Notes: a model not told the origin generated them from the letters alone. Counted from the first letter of the stretch, positions 45,389 through 54,799 are shown. The stretch is DNA of 64,000 nt from Rossellomorea sp. AcN35-11 (GCA_030388825.1 CP128835.1:372001-436000); one strand, 5' to 3'. Made by a program: numbers and translations.

Positions 45389-46829
45389 TTAATACGCTTT
45401 CGCCCAATACACCAGGTGCTTTGCTTCCTTCCCGCAGCCACACACATGTATCCGCGACCTGCTCCTGTTCAAAAGGCATGCACCGTGATGTGGCACTTGT
45501 CTCTTCCTTGATCTTGTCTTCACAAGCCCTGTCTCCGCACCACATGGCTTTGACGAATCCGCCTTTTTCTTTCACAACTGATTTGAACTCGTCAAAAGTG
45601 CTTACTACCGTTGTTTTTTCATCGCGATGGGCTCTCGCTTTATTTAATAGATTCTGTTGAATGTCCTTAAGGAGTTCGGAAACTTTCACTTCAAGATCGG
45701 CCATTTGAACCGTGATCTTCTCACCCGTATCACGCCTTGCTATGATTACCTGAGCGTTTTCGATGTCCCTTGGCCCCACCTCCAGGCGAAGTGGGATGCC
45801 CTTCATTTCATATTCGTTAAACTTCCAGCCCGGCTTTTTATCACTCGCATCGATGTCAACACGAGCCACGGATTGAAGCGTATCTTTCAAGTCATAAGCG
45901 AAGTCAAGAACGCCTTCCTTGTGCTGGGCAATCGGCACGATCATCAGCTGGGTCGGCGCGATCCTTGGCGGAACCACCAGTCCCCGGTCATCTCCGTGGA
46001 CCATGATCATGGCACCGATGATGCGGGTCGTGAACCCCCATGAGGTCTGCTGCACATACTGGAGTTTTCCTTCACGGTCGGTGAATTGAATGCCGAATGC
46101 TTTCGCGAATCCATCTCCCAAATGGTGGGATGTCCCGGATTGCAGGGCTTTCCCGTCATGCATCAAGCTTTCGATCGTATACGTATACTTGGCACCGGCA
46201 AACTTTTCTTTCTCCGTTTTTTGACCCTTGATGACCGGAATGGCAAGGAGTTCTTCACAAAGCTCAGCATAGACCTCAAGCATCTGCACCGTTTCATCAT
46301 GGGCATCCTGATCGGTTTCATGACATGTATGCCCTTCCTGCCACAGGAATTCAAGGGTTCTGAGGAATGGACGGGTCGTCTTTTCCCAGCGGACCACATT
46401 CGCCCACTGATTGTAGAGCTTAGGCAGATCTCGGTAGGAATGGATGATGTTTTTATAATGCTCGCCGAACAATACTTCTGACGTCGGACGCACACATAAT
46501 CGTTCCGTCAGCTCTTCTTCCCCCCCATGGGTGACCCAGGCGACTTCAGGTGCGAATCCTTCGATGTGATCCTTCTCCCGCTGCAGCAGGCTTTCAGGTA
46601 TGAAAAGGGGCATATACACATTTTCATGACCGGTTTCCTTGATCTTTGCATCAAGGGCATCCTTGATGTTTTCCCATAAAGCATATCCGTAAGGCCTGAT
46701 GATCATCGATCCCCGGACGCTGGAGTAATCGATGAGCTCCGCCTTCGTGACGACATCCGTATACCATTGGGCGAAGTCTTCCTCCATGCCCGTTACATCT
46801 TTTACAAATTCCTTTGCCATGTTGAGCAC
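45389..46829 (-). CDS. proS: Prolyl-tRNA synthetase, ProS type 3 (3' frameshift)
   Basis: Class II aminoacyl-tRNA synthetase charging tRNA-Pro. Motif 2 ([17 protein letters not shown]), [13 protein letters not shown], and motif 3 ([15 protein letters not shown]) are present, with the archaeal/eukaryote-like type 3 C-terminal zinc domain ([16 protein letters not shown]). As given, the frame runs to 45327 with an odd end. Adding one base near 45438-45445 restores a normal [14 protein letters not shown] end and a stop at 45389, giving about 480 residues, the type 3 length. The deletion is probably a sequencing error. A T-box with a proline specifier precedes the gene. Confidence 0.9.
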
Positions 46830-46907
46830 CTCATTTTTTAGTTGGATTGGTTTTTATCGTCGAATAATGAGTTTTATCAGCGATTTGCCCGATCTATCCG
46901 TATAAAC

Positions 46908-47130
46908 AAAAAAAGCCCTGCTTCTCATCAGGGACCATTTCTGGCGGTACCACCCTGATTCAAAGCAAAGCTTTACACTCATTCCATGATAACGGTATCG
47001 GACCGCTGATATCTTCATTCGATACAGAACTTAGAGGCAGGTTCAAAGGTTCATCTATGGGGGCTTCTCACCAAACCGCTCCCTCTCTGAAAAGACAAGA
47101 TCCCTTTACTGATCCTCGGCAATGTTTCAG
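46908..47130 (-). promoter_or_regulatory. T-box leader of proS (Pro specifier)
   Basis: The T-box core AGGGTGGTACCGCC is the complement of 46943-46956, followed by a terminator stem (CCCTG..CAGGG) and seven T (46908-46914 on +). Upstream in the transcript lies a stem I region with GAACCTGCCTCT. The specifier is read as CCT (proline, complement of 47039-47041). Uncharged tRNA-Pro would allow read-through into proS. Confidence 0.9.
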
Positions 47131-47252
47131 TTATTTTAGATGATTATATAGAGATTTCATGAGAGTGTCAATATCGGGTTCAGGGAATAACCCTCTTCCA
47201 TCTTCCCGTAAATGACGTCATTCACACTCCCCCTCATCAACCTCCCATCCAG

Positions 47253-48470
47253 TCACATCCTCAATACCTCCCGGCCGGTGTCCTTTTTCCAAGTCACCTT
47301 CATGGAGCATACACAAAGAATCAGCGCTATCCCAAGCATGATTACTGAACCCGACGCCACGACAAACCGAATAGACACTATCTCAGCCCCGACTCCGATC
47401 ACAACGGTGGACAGGATGACCAGCATCCCTTCCAGCAATCCATATATACTCCCTACCCGACCCATGATTTCAAGGGGGATATGTTCTTGATAAAAGGTTT
47501 CAAACCCCGTCGTCGCAAAGGCCAAAGCAAAGGATAGAATGGCAAATCCGATTGCCGCACCTTCGAAGCCTTGTGAGAAGGAATACATCAGATATCCCAA
47601 TGATACGGCGACGGCTCCAATTCCCATAAGGTACATGTGATGGAGCTTACGAGAGAGGGCCGTATTCAGGATCGACCCCACTACAAAGCCTCCCCCTGCA
47701 ATACTCACGAGAAATCCATACGTACTGTTGGATAGATTCAGCACCTCTTTCGAAAAGGCTGCTTCAAGGGAATCAATCGCCGCCGTCATCACCAGGATGC
47801 TGCTGAACATCACATAGAGTACCATCACATAAGCGGCACGGCGGCTGAATCTCCAAACCACCAGCCAATCCCCCTTGATGACCTGCCAATTTGTCTCACC
47901 GGTCACAACGGGAAGCTCCATTTCTAGCTTCGGTAAAAAGAGCGTGATGACACCTGAAAAGACCAGTGCGGCTGCATTCATATAAAGGGCAAACTCAGGT
48001 GTCCCCATCATGAACATCAGACCGGCAATCCCTGGCCCGATGAGAAAGGCACCCGATCCGATCAGCCCCTTGAGAGCATTGAAGCGCTGCCTGTTCTCCC
48101 TGGGAATGAAAGAGGTGATGTACGACATGGATGCCGGATAAAACATGGCACTTCCCATATTGATGATCAATACGACGGCATACATCCACCAGCCCGTCGC
48201 TAGAAAAGGCAATGCCCCGATCAACACACCCCTGAAAAAATCGAGGGCCGCCATCAGATTCCGCTTGTCGACGCGGTCAATGACGCTCCCCGCCCACGCA
48301 TTCGTCAACAGGGCCGCAAAGGGCTTCAACACATATAACATCACCACTGCTAAAGGTGATCCCCATTCCTCCAATACAATCAAATTCAAGGCGATTAAAT
48401 AAATCCAGCCTCCAATATTCGAAATCCCTATTCCAGTTAGCAACAATAACGGATACTTCCACTTTCCCAT
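47253..48470 (-). CDS. MFS transporter under T-box control
   Basis: 405-residue, twelve-helix major facilitator of the MFS_3/EntS-like group. Features: NAWAGSVIDRVDKRNLM (motif A region, near residue 58), SMSYITSFIPRENRQRFNAL near 120, and a symmetrical second half. Substrate unknown. Unusually for this group, a full T-box leader precedes it, so expression should rise when a particular tRNA is uncharged. That points to an amino acid or amino-acid-like substrate, perhaps proline or a proline-containing compound. The gene ends about 120 bases before the proS T-box, on the same strand. Confidence 0.82.
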   Translation of the reverse strand: MGKWKYPLLLLTGIGISNIGGWIYLIALNLIVLEEWGSPLAVVMLYVLKPFAALLTNAWAGSVIDRVDKRNLMAALDFFRGVLIGALPFLATGWWMYAVVLIINMGSAMFYPASMSYITSFIPRENRQRFNALKGLIGSGAFLIGPGIAGLMFMMGTPEFALYMNAAALVFSGVITLFLPKLEMELPVVTGETNWQVIKGDWLVVWRFSRRAAYVMVLYVMFSSILVMTAAIDSLEAAFSKEVLNLSNSTYGFLVSIAGGGFVVGSILNTALSRKLHHMYLMGIGAVAVSLGYLMYSFSQGFEGAAIGFAILSFALAFATTGFETFYQEHIPLEIMGRVGSIYGLLEGMLVILSTVVIGVGAEIVSIRFVVASGSVIMLGIALILCVCSMKVTWKKDTGREVLRM

Positions 48471-48504
48471 TGAAGATTCCTCCCCGCGATCTGTTTAGAA
48501 AAAC

Positions 48505-48775
48505 AAAAAAAATCCCACCCCCAAGACGTTGGTCTTGGGGGCGAGATTTGATATCGCGGTGCCACCCCAGTTCGCTGATATGTCACCATACCTGCCTTTT
48601 CAGGTACGGCCAAAAGACGTATACCCTAGCCCGATAACGGGAGCTCCCGTCACACCATCCCCCGGTAGGGTTCCGATGCACTGCTCAGAGTCTTGGTTCA
48701 ATATCTTCCTTCTTGCCCCTTTTCAGCTGCCGGAGCTCTCTATAAAGAATTCTGGATATCTACTCTTCTCTTCAT
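48505..48775 (-). promoter_or_regulatory. T-box leader of the MFS transporter (probable Pro specifier)
   Basis: The core GGGGTGGCACCGCG is the complement of 48555-48568. A 10-bp terminator stem (48518-48527 with 48532-48541) with eight T follows. Stem I has AGTAG, AGAGAG and GAACCAAGACTCT. By comparison with the proS leader the specifier is CCA (proline, complement of 48694-48696); reading one base over would give Gln or Thr, so the amino acid is less sure than the element. Confidence 0.87.
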
Positions 48776-48835
48776 GGCATTTAGTTGAAATTTCCATTAT
48801 GATAGCATAATCTGTGTAAGGAAGTAAATGACAAA

Positions 48836-49474
48836 TTACATCGTCCGTTTTGATTTGAGCATATCTTCATACCCAGGCTTCCCTTCGATAATCGTCATGA
48901 TGAGTTGCTGAAGCTCGCCGAGTGCCCTTCTGTCTGATGTCGTACTGCACTTTGAATAATAATATTGAAAAACATCCTCTTTCATTCTAATGGTCATCTC
49001 ATAATTCCCAAGGGATAGAATGCCGCAATCTATACGTTCGAACGTCTCGGTTCCTTGCAGATTTAAGCTCTCCACTTTGTTGTAAATCTGACTCATTTCG
49101 GCAGGAGTGAAAGTCAACGCTTTTTCTTCCCCGTCCCCGTTTGTAATCGTGTCCGTAAACGTACTGATTGTGGTTCCTTCATGGAAGCGGATTTCTACAT
49201 CAAAGTTCGATTTGTTCGTGAAGAATCCACTCAGCTTCTCGCTTCCAAAAAATCCCCACTGTTCCCCTTTGATCACAGCGAACATAAATACAAGGATGAG
49301 AATGATGCCAAAACTGATCAGAGGTGCACACCACCTGCGCCGGTACCTTTTCCTCGGCATTTCATCAGCTACTCTTTCCCGAACGTGATCCTTCATTCGG
49401 CTGGTGAAATTGAATCCATCCAGTCCTTCATCCGTCATTTTTCTAATTTGCCGCTGAAGTTCCCTATCCATCAT
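48836..49474 (-). CDS. Probable anti-sigma factor, membrane-bound
   Basis: 212-residue single-pass protein: cytoplasmic N-terminus (about 1-48, basic), a helix (about 52-68), and an extracytoplasmic domain (FHEGTTISTFTDTITNGDG, FTPAEMSQIYNKVESL). Its start overlaps the ECF sigma gene stop by 4 bases, the usual sigma/anti-sigma arrangement. The N-terminal region lacks the zinc-binding HxxxCxxC motif of many anti-sigmas. The outer domain is not assigned to a family. The role is inferred from position and topology. Confidence 0.7.
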   Translation of the reverse strand: MMDRELQRQIRKMTDEGLDGFNFTSRMKDHVRERVADEMPRKRYRRRWCAPLISFGIILILVFMFAVIKGEQWGFFGSEKLSGFFTNKSNFDVEIRFHEGTTISTFTDTITNGDGEEKALTFTPAEMSQIYNKVESLNLQGTETFERIDCGILSLGNYEMTIRMKEDVFQYYYSKCSTTSDRRALGELQQLIMTIIEGKPGYEDMLKSKRTM

Positions 49475-50016
49475 GATGCACCCCTTTTGGATACATTTTT
49501 TTTCAGTTTTTCTTTGCCTGCTTTCAATCTGGTTTTAACTGTATTTACGTTGATTTCCAGGCAATCCGCCATTTCTGTAATCTTCAGTTCCTCATAGTAA
49601 TACAAGAATAAAACTTCCCGGTATTTGATTGGCAAGGATAATAACTTTGACTGAAGTTCCCTGCCCGCTTCTTTATGTATAGCTTTAGATTCAGGTCCCT
49701 TCCTCCGGCTTTCTTGAAGAAATTCATTCAGCTTATTTGTAAAAAGCAGCCTCCTCGTTTCCCACTTTTTCAGATGATCCTTACTCTGATTGATGGCTAT
49801 CCGAATGATCCATGTCTTTAAAGAGGCATCACCCCTGAACGAATCCATTCTTTCGTATATTCTTACAAACACCTCTTGAGCAATATCTTCAGCCAGACTG
49901 TGATCCTTCACATAAGAATAAGCGATATACAACACCTCTTTACCATATTTATTCATCGCGTTTTCCAAAAAATCTTCCTTCGACGTGATGAATTCGTATG
50001 CATGATCGTCATTCAA
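49471..50016 (-). CDS. ECF-type RNA polymerase sigma factor
   Basis: 181-residue extracytoplasmic-function sigma factor. Region 2 is clear (YIAYSYVKDHSLAEDIAQEV, FRGDASLKTWIIRIAINQS) and region 4 carries the helix-turn-helix (ITEMADCLEINVNTVKTRL). Start is TTG at 50016 with AGAGGTG 8 bases upstream. An ECF-type promoter lies just before it, suggesting autoregulation. Coupled by a 4-base overlap to a membrane protein that is probably its anti-sigma. The stress it answers to is unknown; neighbours give no hint. Confidence 0.88.
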   Translation of the reverse strand: MNDDHAYEFITSKEDFLENAMNKYGKEVLYIAYSYVKDHSLAEDIAQEVFVRIYERMDSFRGDASLKTWIIRIAINQSKDHLKKWETRRLLFTNKLNEFLQESRRKGPESKAIHKEAGRELQSKLLSLPIKYREVLFLYYYEELKITEMADCLEINVNTVKTRLKAGKEKLKKNVSKRGAS

Positions 50017-50042
50017 GGGATGTTCACCTCTTTTCTGATACT

Positions 50043-50071
50043 TAGACGACTTTGTGGAAGAAAAAGTTTGA
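50043..50071 (-). promoter_or_regulatory. ECF-type autoregulatory promoter
   Basis: TCAAAC (complement of 50066-50071) and CGTCTA (complement of 50043-50048) with a 17-base spacer, matching the AAC / CGTC pattern of ECF promoters. It lies about 27 bases before the sigma gene start. Confidence 0.65.
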
Positions 50072-50136
50072 TTTTTTTTCTTTGCTAGAAGAAACCTACA
50101 AAAAAAAAGAGCACTCTGCCCGAGCGCTCTCCTCCA

Positions 50137-50334
50137 TTAGCTTCCCATCTTACGACGTGTGTTGCTTGGCTTTTTCGTTTGCTGACTTTGCATGCGTTGG
50201 TTAGAAGCCAATCCCCCTGTTGCTTGTCTGCCGCCGGCTTGTGCTTCTTTCTTCTTAGCAAGCTGCTGCTTCATGGCTTCCTGCAGGCTGATTTTCTTCT
50301 TTTCTGGCTGTATTTGCTGATCATTATTCGACAT
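50137..50334 (-). CDS. Small basic, disordered protein, unknown function
   Basis: 65 residues rich in K, Q, R and S (KKKISLQEAMKQQLAKKKE, KKPSNTRRKMGS). There is one likely helix (residues 15-32) and the rest is probably unfolded. AAAGGAG lies 8 bases before the ATG. Small, basic, glutamine-rich proteins of this kind occur in spores, but no family is recognised. Confidence 0.6.
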   Translation of the reverse strand: MSNNDQQIQPEKKKISLQEAMKQQLAKKKEAQAGGRQATGGLASNQRMQSQQTKKPSNTRRKMGS

Positions 50335-50461
50335 AATGGGATCTCCTTTTTGGACCTACTAATTTTTTGAAACTATCCCTATTATAATACATCCCATCGA
50401 ATAAAGACATCTGCCAAACGAATAAAAAGAGCCAACCCCATGAAGGATTGGCGATTGTTTC

Positions 50462-50567
50462 CTAGTGATATCCGTTCTGGCCGTTTGCAGAACCGGATGT
50501 TTTATGCTTTGGTTTGTGCTTGCTGTTTTGTTTTGTTCCGCCGTCTTTTTTTCGTTTTCTTTGTCAT
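50462..50567 (-). pseudogene. Small basic protein, about 34 residues (frameshifted in this sequence)
   Basis: An ATG at 50567 with AGGAGT upstream opens MTKKTKK, but the frame changes at a 7-base homopolymer (50546-50552). With six bases it reads on as DGGTKQNSKHKPKHKT and ends SGSANGQNGYH at 50462. The product would be a K/H-rich disordered peptide, perhaps spore-related. The one-base excess matches the other homopolymer errors in the window. Confidence 0.5.
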
Positions 50568-50647
50568 GCTGAATCACTCCTAAACATTTAGTCGTCATCA
50601 AGAAAACTGGTGGTTATGAACCATTCTTATTTTGTGCCGAAAGTGAA

Positions 50648-50679
50648 AAGAGTTTCCCGGTAAATACCGGAAAACTCTT
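50648..50679 (-). terminator. Rho-independent terminator of cstA
   Basis: 15-base arms with one mismatch (50648-50662 with 50665-50679) and a 2-base loop, T-rich downstream on the minus strand. Confidence 0.85.
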
Positions 50680-50686
50680 CATTCTT

Positions 50687-52135
50687 TTATGCTGCAGTTT
50701 GCGGTGCCTCTTCGTCCACCTGAATGACGGTACCATCGTTTAAGCGCTTTCTTAATGTGTAGATGAAAGCTAAGATGGCAGCGATGGTTACAACTGCCGC
50801 ACCCAGATACGCCGTACTCATGGATAAACCGAAACCGATCGGTGCGCTCAGGATGTACGTAAATGTCACCATTGTCATGAAAATCGCCGGAATCGTTGCA
50901 ACCCAGTGAGGTTTCTTTTGCAGGGCCAGATACATGGCACCTACCCATAAAGCAATCATCGCTGTGGATTGATTGGCCCATGAGAAATATCTCCAGAGAA
51001 GATTGAAATCAATGCGTGTCAGTACGACGGAAATGACGAATAATGGAATCGCAATCCAAAGACGGCTGGAGATCTTCACCTGGCCCACCTTGATATAATC
51101 GGCAATGATCATACGCGCACTTCGGAATGATGTATCACCTGATGTGATTGGAAGAATGATTACTCCAAGGATGGCAAGGGTTCCGCCGATTGAACCGAGC
51201 ATAAGGATCGATACTTCACTCACGACCGCTGCAGGCCCGCCTTCTTTCAGGACGGCATTCAATTCACCAGGCTGGAATAAGCTCATGGCCGCTGCCGCCC
51301 AGATCATGGCAATGATCGCTTCCAGGATCATCATGCCGTAGAAGATTTTACGTCCGTTCTTTTCATTTTGAGTCGTTCTTGAGATGATCGGTGACTGAGT
51401 GGCATGGAAACCTGAAAGTGCCCCGCACGAAATCGTCAAGAATAATAAAGGGAAAATGGCTATGTTATCAGGGTGCATGTTCGTAAAAGAAATCTCAGGA
51501 ATATCCGCCCCTGTGATGACTAACCCGGCTCCGATTCCTACGGCACTGATGACCAGAAGAGCTCCGAAAAGCGGGTATACTTTTCCGATGACTTTATCTA
51601 TCGGCAGCAATGTCGCCACAATATAATAAATAAAAATCGCTGCAATGATGACACCCAGGGAAATCCACGCAGGGGTCAGATTCGCGATCAATGCGGCAGG
51701 TGCTGTAACGAAGACCGTCCCGACCAGGACGAGTAAAAGGATCGAGAATGCGTTCACCACGTGCTTCATCGTTTTACCAAGGAAACGTCCGGCAAGCTCC
51801 GGTAAATGAGCTCCTCCGTTTCGAATCGAAATCATCCCCGTTAAATAATCATGGACCGCGCCGGCAAAAATAGCTCCAAGTACAATCCAAAGGAAAGCGA
51901 CGGGTCCGTACAACGCTCCCATGATCGGACCGAAAATCGGACCGACACCGGCAATATTCAATAGCTGGATCATGGAGTTCCGTTTCGTGTCCATTGGTAC
52001 GTAATCCACACCATCCGCTTTTGCATAGGCTGGGGTCGAGCGTTTCTCGTTGATACCAAAAATCTTTTCAATTACCTTTCCGTATGTGAAATAACCGATG
52101 ATTAATACAACAATCGAGACCAGAAATGTGACCAT
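50687..52135 (-). CDS. cstA: CstA family carbon starvation/pyruvate transporter
   Basis: 482-residue, multi-helix transporter of the CstA/BtsT family, which takes up pyruvate or peptides at carbon limitation. Conserved parts: STPAYAKADGVDYVPMD near residue 33, LLNIAGVGPIFGPIMGALYG near 58, CGALSGFHATQSPIISRTTQ near 238 and ILPITSGDTSFRSARMI near 330. This is the short form lacking the long C-terminal domain of E. coli CstA. Directly downstream of a LytT/LytS system, the arrangement of the BtsSR-BtsT pyruvate system, and with a strong cre site in its promoter. Confidence 0.88.
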   Translation of the reverse strand: MVTFLVSIVVLIIGYFTYGKVIEKIFGINEKRSTPAYAKADGVDYVPMDTKRNSMIQLLNIAGVGPIFGPIMGALYGPVAFLWIVLGAIFAGAVHDYLTGMISIRNGGAHLPELAGRFLGKTMKHVVNAFSILLLVLVGTVFVTAPAALIANLTPAWISLGVIIAAIFIYYIVATLLPIDKVIGKVYPLFGALLVISAVGIGAGLVITGADIPEISFTNMHPDNIAIFPLLFLTISCGALSGFHATQSPIISRTTQNEKNGRKIFYGMMILEAIIAMIWAAAAMSLFQPGELNAVLKEGGPAAVVSEVSILMLGSIGGTLAILGVIILPITSGDTSFRSARMIIADYIKVGQVKISSRLWIAIPLFVISVVLTRIDFNLLWRYFSWANQSTAMIALWVGAMYLALQKKPHWVATIPAIFMTMVTFTYILSAPIGFGLSMSTAYLGAAVVTIAAILAFIYTLRKRLNDGTVIQVDEEAPQTAA

Positions 52136-52161
52136 GTCTAGGATCCCCCTTCGTTCATTTA

Positions 52162-52180
52162 TGAATACGCTTTCATTATA
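52162..52180 (-). promoter_or_regulatory. cstA promoter -10 with overlapping CcpA cre site
   Basis: On the minus strand TGAAAGCGTATTCA (complement of 52162-52175) matches 13 of 14 cre positions. It directly follows TATAAT (complement of 52175-52180), so CcpA would block initiation when glucose is present. Confidence 0.65.
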
Positions 52181-52313
52181 ACAATCGTATTCACCATTTC
52201 GTCACATTTCCGTTTAAGATGTACAAAAACCGGCTTGACATGTCCTGAGTGGGGGTTAACATGCGGGGAGGAAGTGGGTGCCTCGCACCCAAAATGTACA
52301 CGGTACACACATT

Positions 52314-53037
52314 CTACAACTCCAACCGTTCCCCGCAGCTCCTTGACATAATTCCTGCTTACCGGAATCGCTTCGTCGGCCCCTTGTACCTTCAACTGAT
52401 AGACACCGCTTCCCCAGGGGATCAGTTCTTCCACATAAGGCAATTGCACGAGATAGCTTTTGTGGACCCTGAAGAAAGGGTAAGTCATGAGCTTCGCTTC
52501 CAGATCCTTGATGGGGAGCCTGCACGTATATTTCTTCTTAAGGGTACAAATGATCGTTTCCCGCTCTTCACGGAATATATACAGAATTTCTTGAGGAGGG
52601 ATAAACACAATCTTATCTTCATCCTGCACTGAAAGTTTCCCCATGGATGAATTTTCACGGACCTCTTTGTCTCCGACCTTCAATAGATGCTTCAGCCTCT
52701 CCATCGTCCGGGCAAGCTGCGACTCTTCAAATGGCTTCAGTAAGTAGTCGACGGCTTCCACACGGAACGCTTTCAGGGCATAATCGGGATACGCAGTGGC
52801 AAAGACGATTTGGGGTTTCTCCTTCATTTTCTGTAAGGCTTCCGCCAAATCCACTCCGCTCATTCCAGGCATTTCAATATCCAGAAATAACACATCAGGC
52901 TCCATCGTTAAAATGATTTCCAATCCTTTTTCCCCGGAGCTTGCCTCTCCGACAACCTCCACCCATGGGTAATGACCCAACAGATGCTTCATTTCCTCCC
53001 GGCTATACGGTTCGTCATCAATGATCGCGACTCTCAT
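52314..53037 (-). CDS. lytT: LytTR family response regulator (3' frameshift)
   Basis: Two-component regulator with an N-terminal receiver (VAIIDDEPYSREEM, phosphate-accepting D in VLFLDIEMPG, ATAYPDYALKAF, LLKPFEE) and a C-terminal LytTR DNA-binding domain (ILYIFREERETIICT, FFRVHKSYLVQL, IPVSRNYVKELR). As given it runs on to 52159. Removing one G from the G4 run (52331-52334) gives the usual ELRERLEL end and a stop at 52314, about 240 residues, the family length. The start at 53037 (MRVAII) overlaps the kinase gene; an ATG at 53046 is also possible. It probably activates the adjacent cstA in response to LytS. Confidence 0.87.
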
Positions 53038-54799
53038 TTTCTCCACTCCTTACCGTAAATTCAACTCTGGTTCCGTTTCCTGGTGATGATGTGATGGAGA
53101 GTCCCGCTTCTTTCCCCATCATCATTTCCAATCGCTTATTTACGTTATACAGGCCGATCCCTGTACCCGACCGGGACTCGACAGGGGACATCAGAAGCTT
53201 TTCCACACTGCTTTCATTCATTCCCGCTCCGTTGTCCTCTACACAGACTTTGACGGTTTCTCCAAAACGCTTTATCCCGATCCTCAACACAAATCCTTCT
53301 TCTACATGCTTCATTCCATGCTTGATCGCATTTTCAACGAGAGGCTGCAGGGTGATGGAAGGAACGTTTACGTGAAGAGCTACTTCTTCTATATCAAACA
53401 GCACTTCCAACCGGTCGAAAAAGCGAGCTTCTTCAATGGCGAGATAGGATTTCACGTGCTGACATTCTTCCTTAAGGCTTGAAGTGGACTTCGTACTGCC
53501 GGTCAGGTTCTGGCGTATAAATTGAGACAGTGAAATGAGCAGTGTCCTTGCCTTATCTGGATTGATCCTCGTCAACGACACAATCACATTGATCGTATTG
53601 AACAAAAAATGGGGATTGATCTGGGCCTGTAATGCCTTTACTTCTGATTCCTTAGCCAGCTCTTTATGGGTATCGATCTCAGCAAGTTCAAGCTGATGGC
53701 TGAGAAGGGTGGCAATCCCCTTCGTGAGTTCCATCTGGATCGGCGAGATCTCCTTTTCTGTATGAAAATAGAACTTAAGGGTGCCGACAATTTCGTCTCC
53801 TTTCATGAGAGGGGCCATGATTGCCGCGCCCAATGGACAGCCTTCCCGGTCACATTGGATCTCTTCTCTCCCCACCTTCATGATCTCCCCCGTTCCGATG
53901 ACCCGTTTCGTTGCTTCCGTTTGAATCGGACGGCCCTGCTGATGATGATCGGAAGCGAGACCGACATGAGCAAGGATATGGGACGTATTCGTAATAGAAA
54001 CCGCCAGAGCGTTCACGTCCCTCATCAAAATCCCGCAGGTTGCCAGTGCAGAGTCTCTGTTTAAACCCTTTCGCATATATTTCACCGTGCTGTCGGCGAG
54101 TCTCAGCGCTTTTTGAGATTGAGCGGCCCCCATCCTTTCTTCTTCATAGAAAACACTCTTGATAATAAGCAGGAAAATTCCAGCTCCGACTCCGTTTGCC
54201 ATGATCATCGGCCACCCGATATCAGAAACAAGCAAAGAGGCATCGTCAAATGGTTTCGCCAGAAGAAGGATCAGGAGCATCTGCATCCCTTCGGCAATCA
54301 GTCCTACCAGAAATGCTTTTTGAGGGGAAACGAGCCTGTTCTTCTTTTCCCGTTTGCCTACCCAGCCCGCAAGCAATCCTGCCAAAACTGTCGAGACCCC
54401 GCAGGCGAATGCCGTAAACCCGCCAAGAAAATACCGGTGAACCCCTGCCACAAGTCCCGCTCCAAGACCGATCCAAGGACCGCCCAGTAATCCGGCAACC
54501 ACTACTCCGATCACCCTGGAGTTGGCGATGGCTTCATTCTGCTGAAGATGCCACTGCCATTTCGTATATTCTTCCTGAAATGGATTGACGATCAATCCTG
54601 TATATGTACCAACGATTCCGAAGAAACCAAACAGCAATATAAGAAAAAGCGTCTGGGTTTTCTTTACATGGGTCCGCTGCTCGATCAAATGACGAAAGAA
54701 ACTGATCCTGGTCATCACAAAGGCTATTGTAACAATGATGCCAAGCCGTTCAATCATTGCGGCTATCAACATGAGTACCGCCTCACTTTCCATTTTCAC
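53018..54799 (-). CDS. lytS: LytS family sensor histidine kinase
   Basis: 593-residue membrane kinase. The 5TM-5TMR_LYT sensor region (residues about 8-215) has GLIVNPFQEEYTKW, NSRVIGVVVAGLLGGPWIG and AGVHRYFLGG. A GAF domain (about 230-365) precedes the His_kinase domain with the H-box INPHFLFNTINVIVSL near 393 and the ATPase domain (PLVENAIKHGMKH, DNGAGM, GTGIGLYNVNKRL). Partner of the LytT gene it overlaps by about 20 bases. Related systems sense extracellular pyruvate; the adjacent CstA transporter supports that here, by inference. Confidence 0.9.
   Translation of the reverse strand: MKMESEAVLMLIAAMIERLGIIVTIAFVMTRISFFRHLIEQRTHVKKTQTLFLILLFGFFGIVGTYTGLIVNPFQEEYTKWQWHLQQNEAIANSRVIGVVVAGLLGGPWIGLGAGLVAGVHRYFLGGFTAFACGVSTVLAGLLAGWVGKREKKNRLVSPQKAFLVGLIAEGMQMLLILLLAKPFDDASLLVSDIGWPMIMANGVGAGIFLLIIKSVFYEEERMGAAQSQKALRLADSTVKYMRKGLNRDSALATCGILMRDVNALAVSITNTSHILAHVGLASDHHQQGRPIQTEATKRVIGTGEIMKVGREEIQCDREGCPLGAAIMAPLMKGDEIVGTLKFYFHTEKEISPIQMELTKGIATLLSHQLELAEIDTHKELAKESEVKALQAQINPHFLFNTINVIVSLTRINPDKARTLLISLSQFIRQNLTGSTKSTSSLKEECQHVKSYLAIEEARFFDRLEVLFDIEEVALHVNVPSITLQPLVENAIKHGMKHVEEGFVLRIGIKRFGETVKVCVEDNGAGMNESSVEKLLMSPVESRSGTGIGLYNVNKRLEMMMGKEAGLSITSSPGNGTRVEFTVRSGENESRDH

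Noticed and set aside
52261..52310. GGGTGCCTCGCACCC palindrome as a member of a repeat family
   Set aside because: It resembles repeats seen in other bacilli, but only one copy lies in this window, so family membership cannot be shown; it may be the lytT terminator.
52159..52313. Extra C-terminal extension of the LytTR regulator
   Set aside because: The added residues do not resemble the family; one G removed from 52331-52334 restores a normal end, so the extension is a frame artefact.
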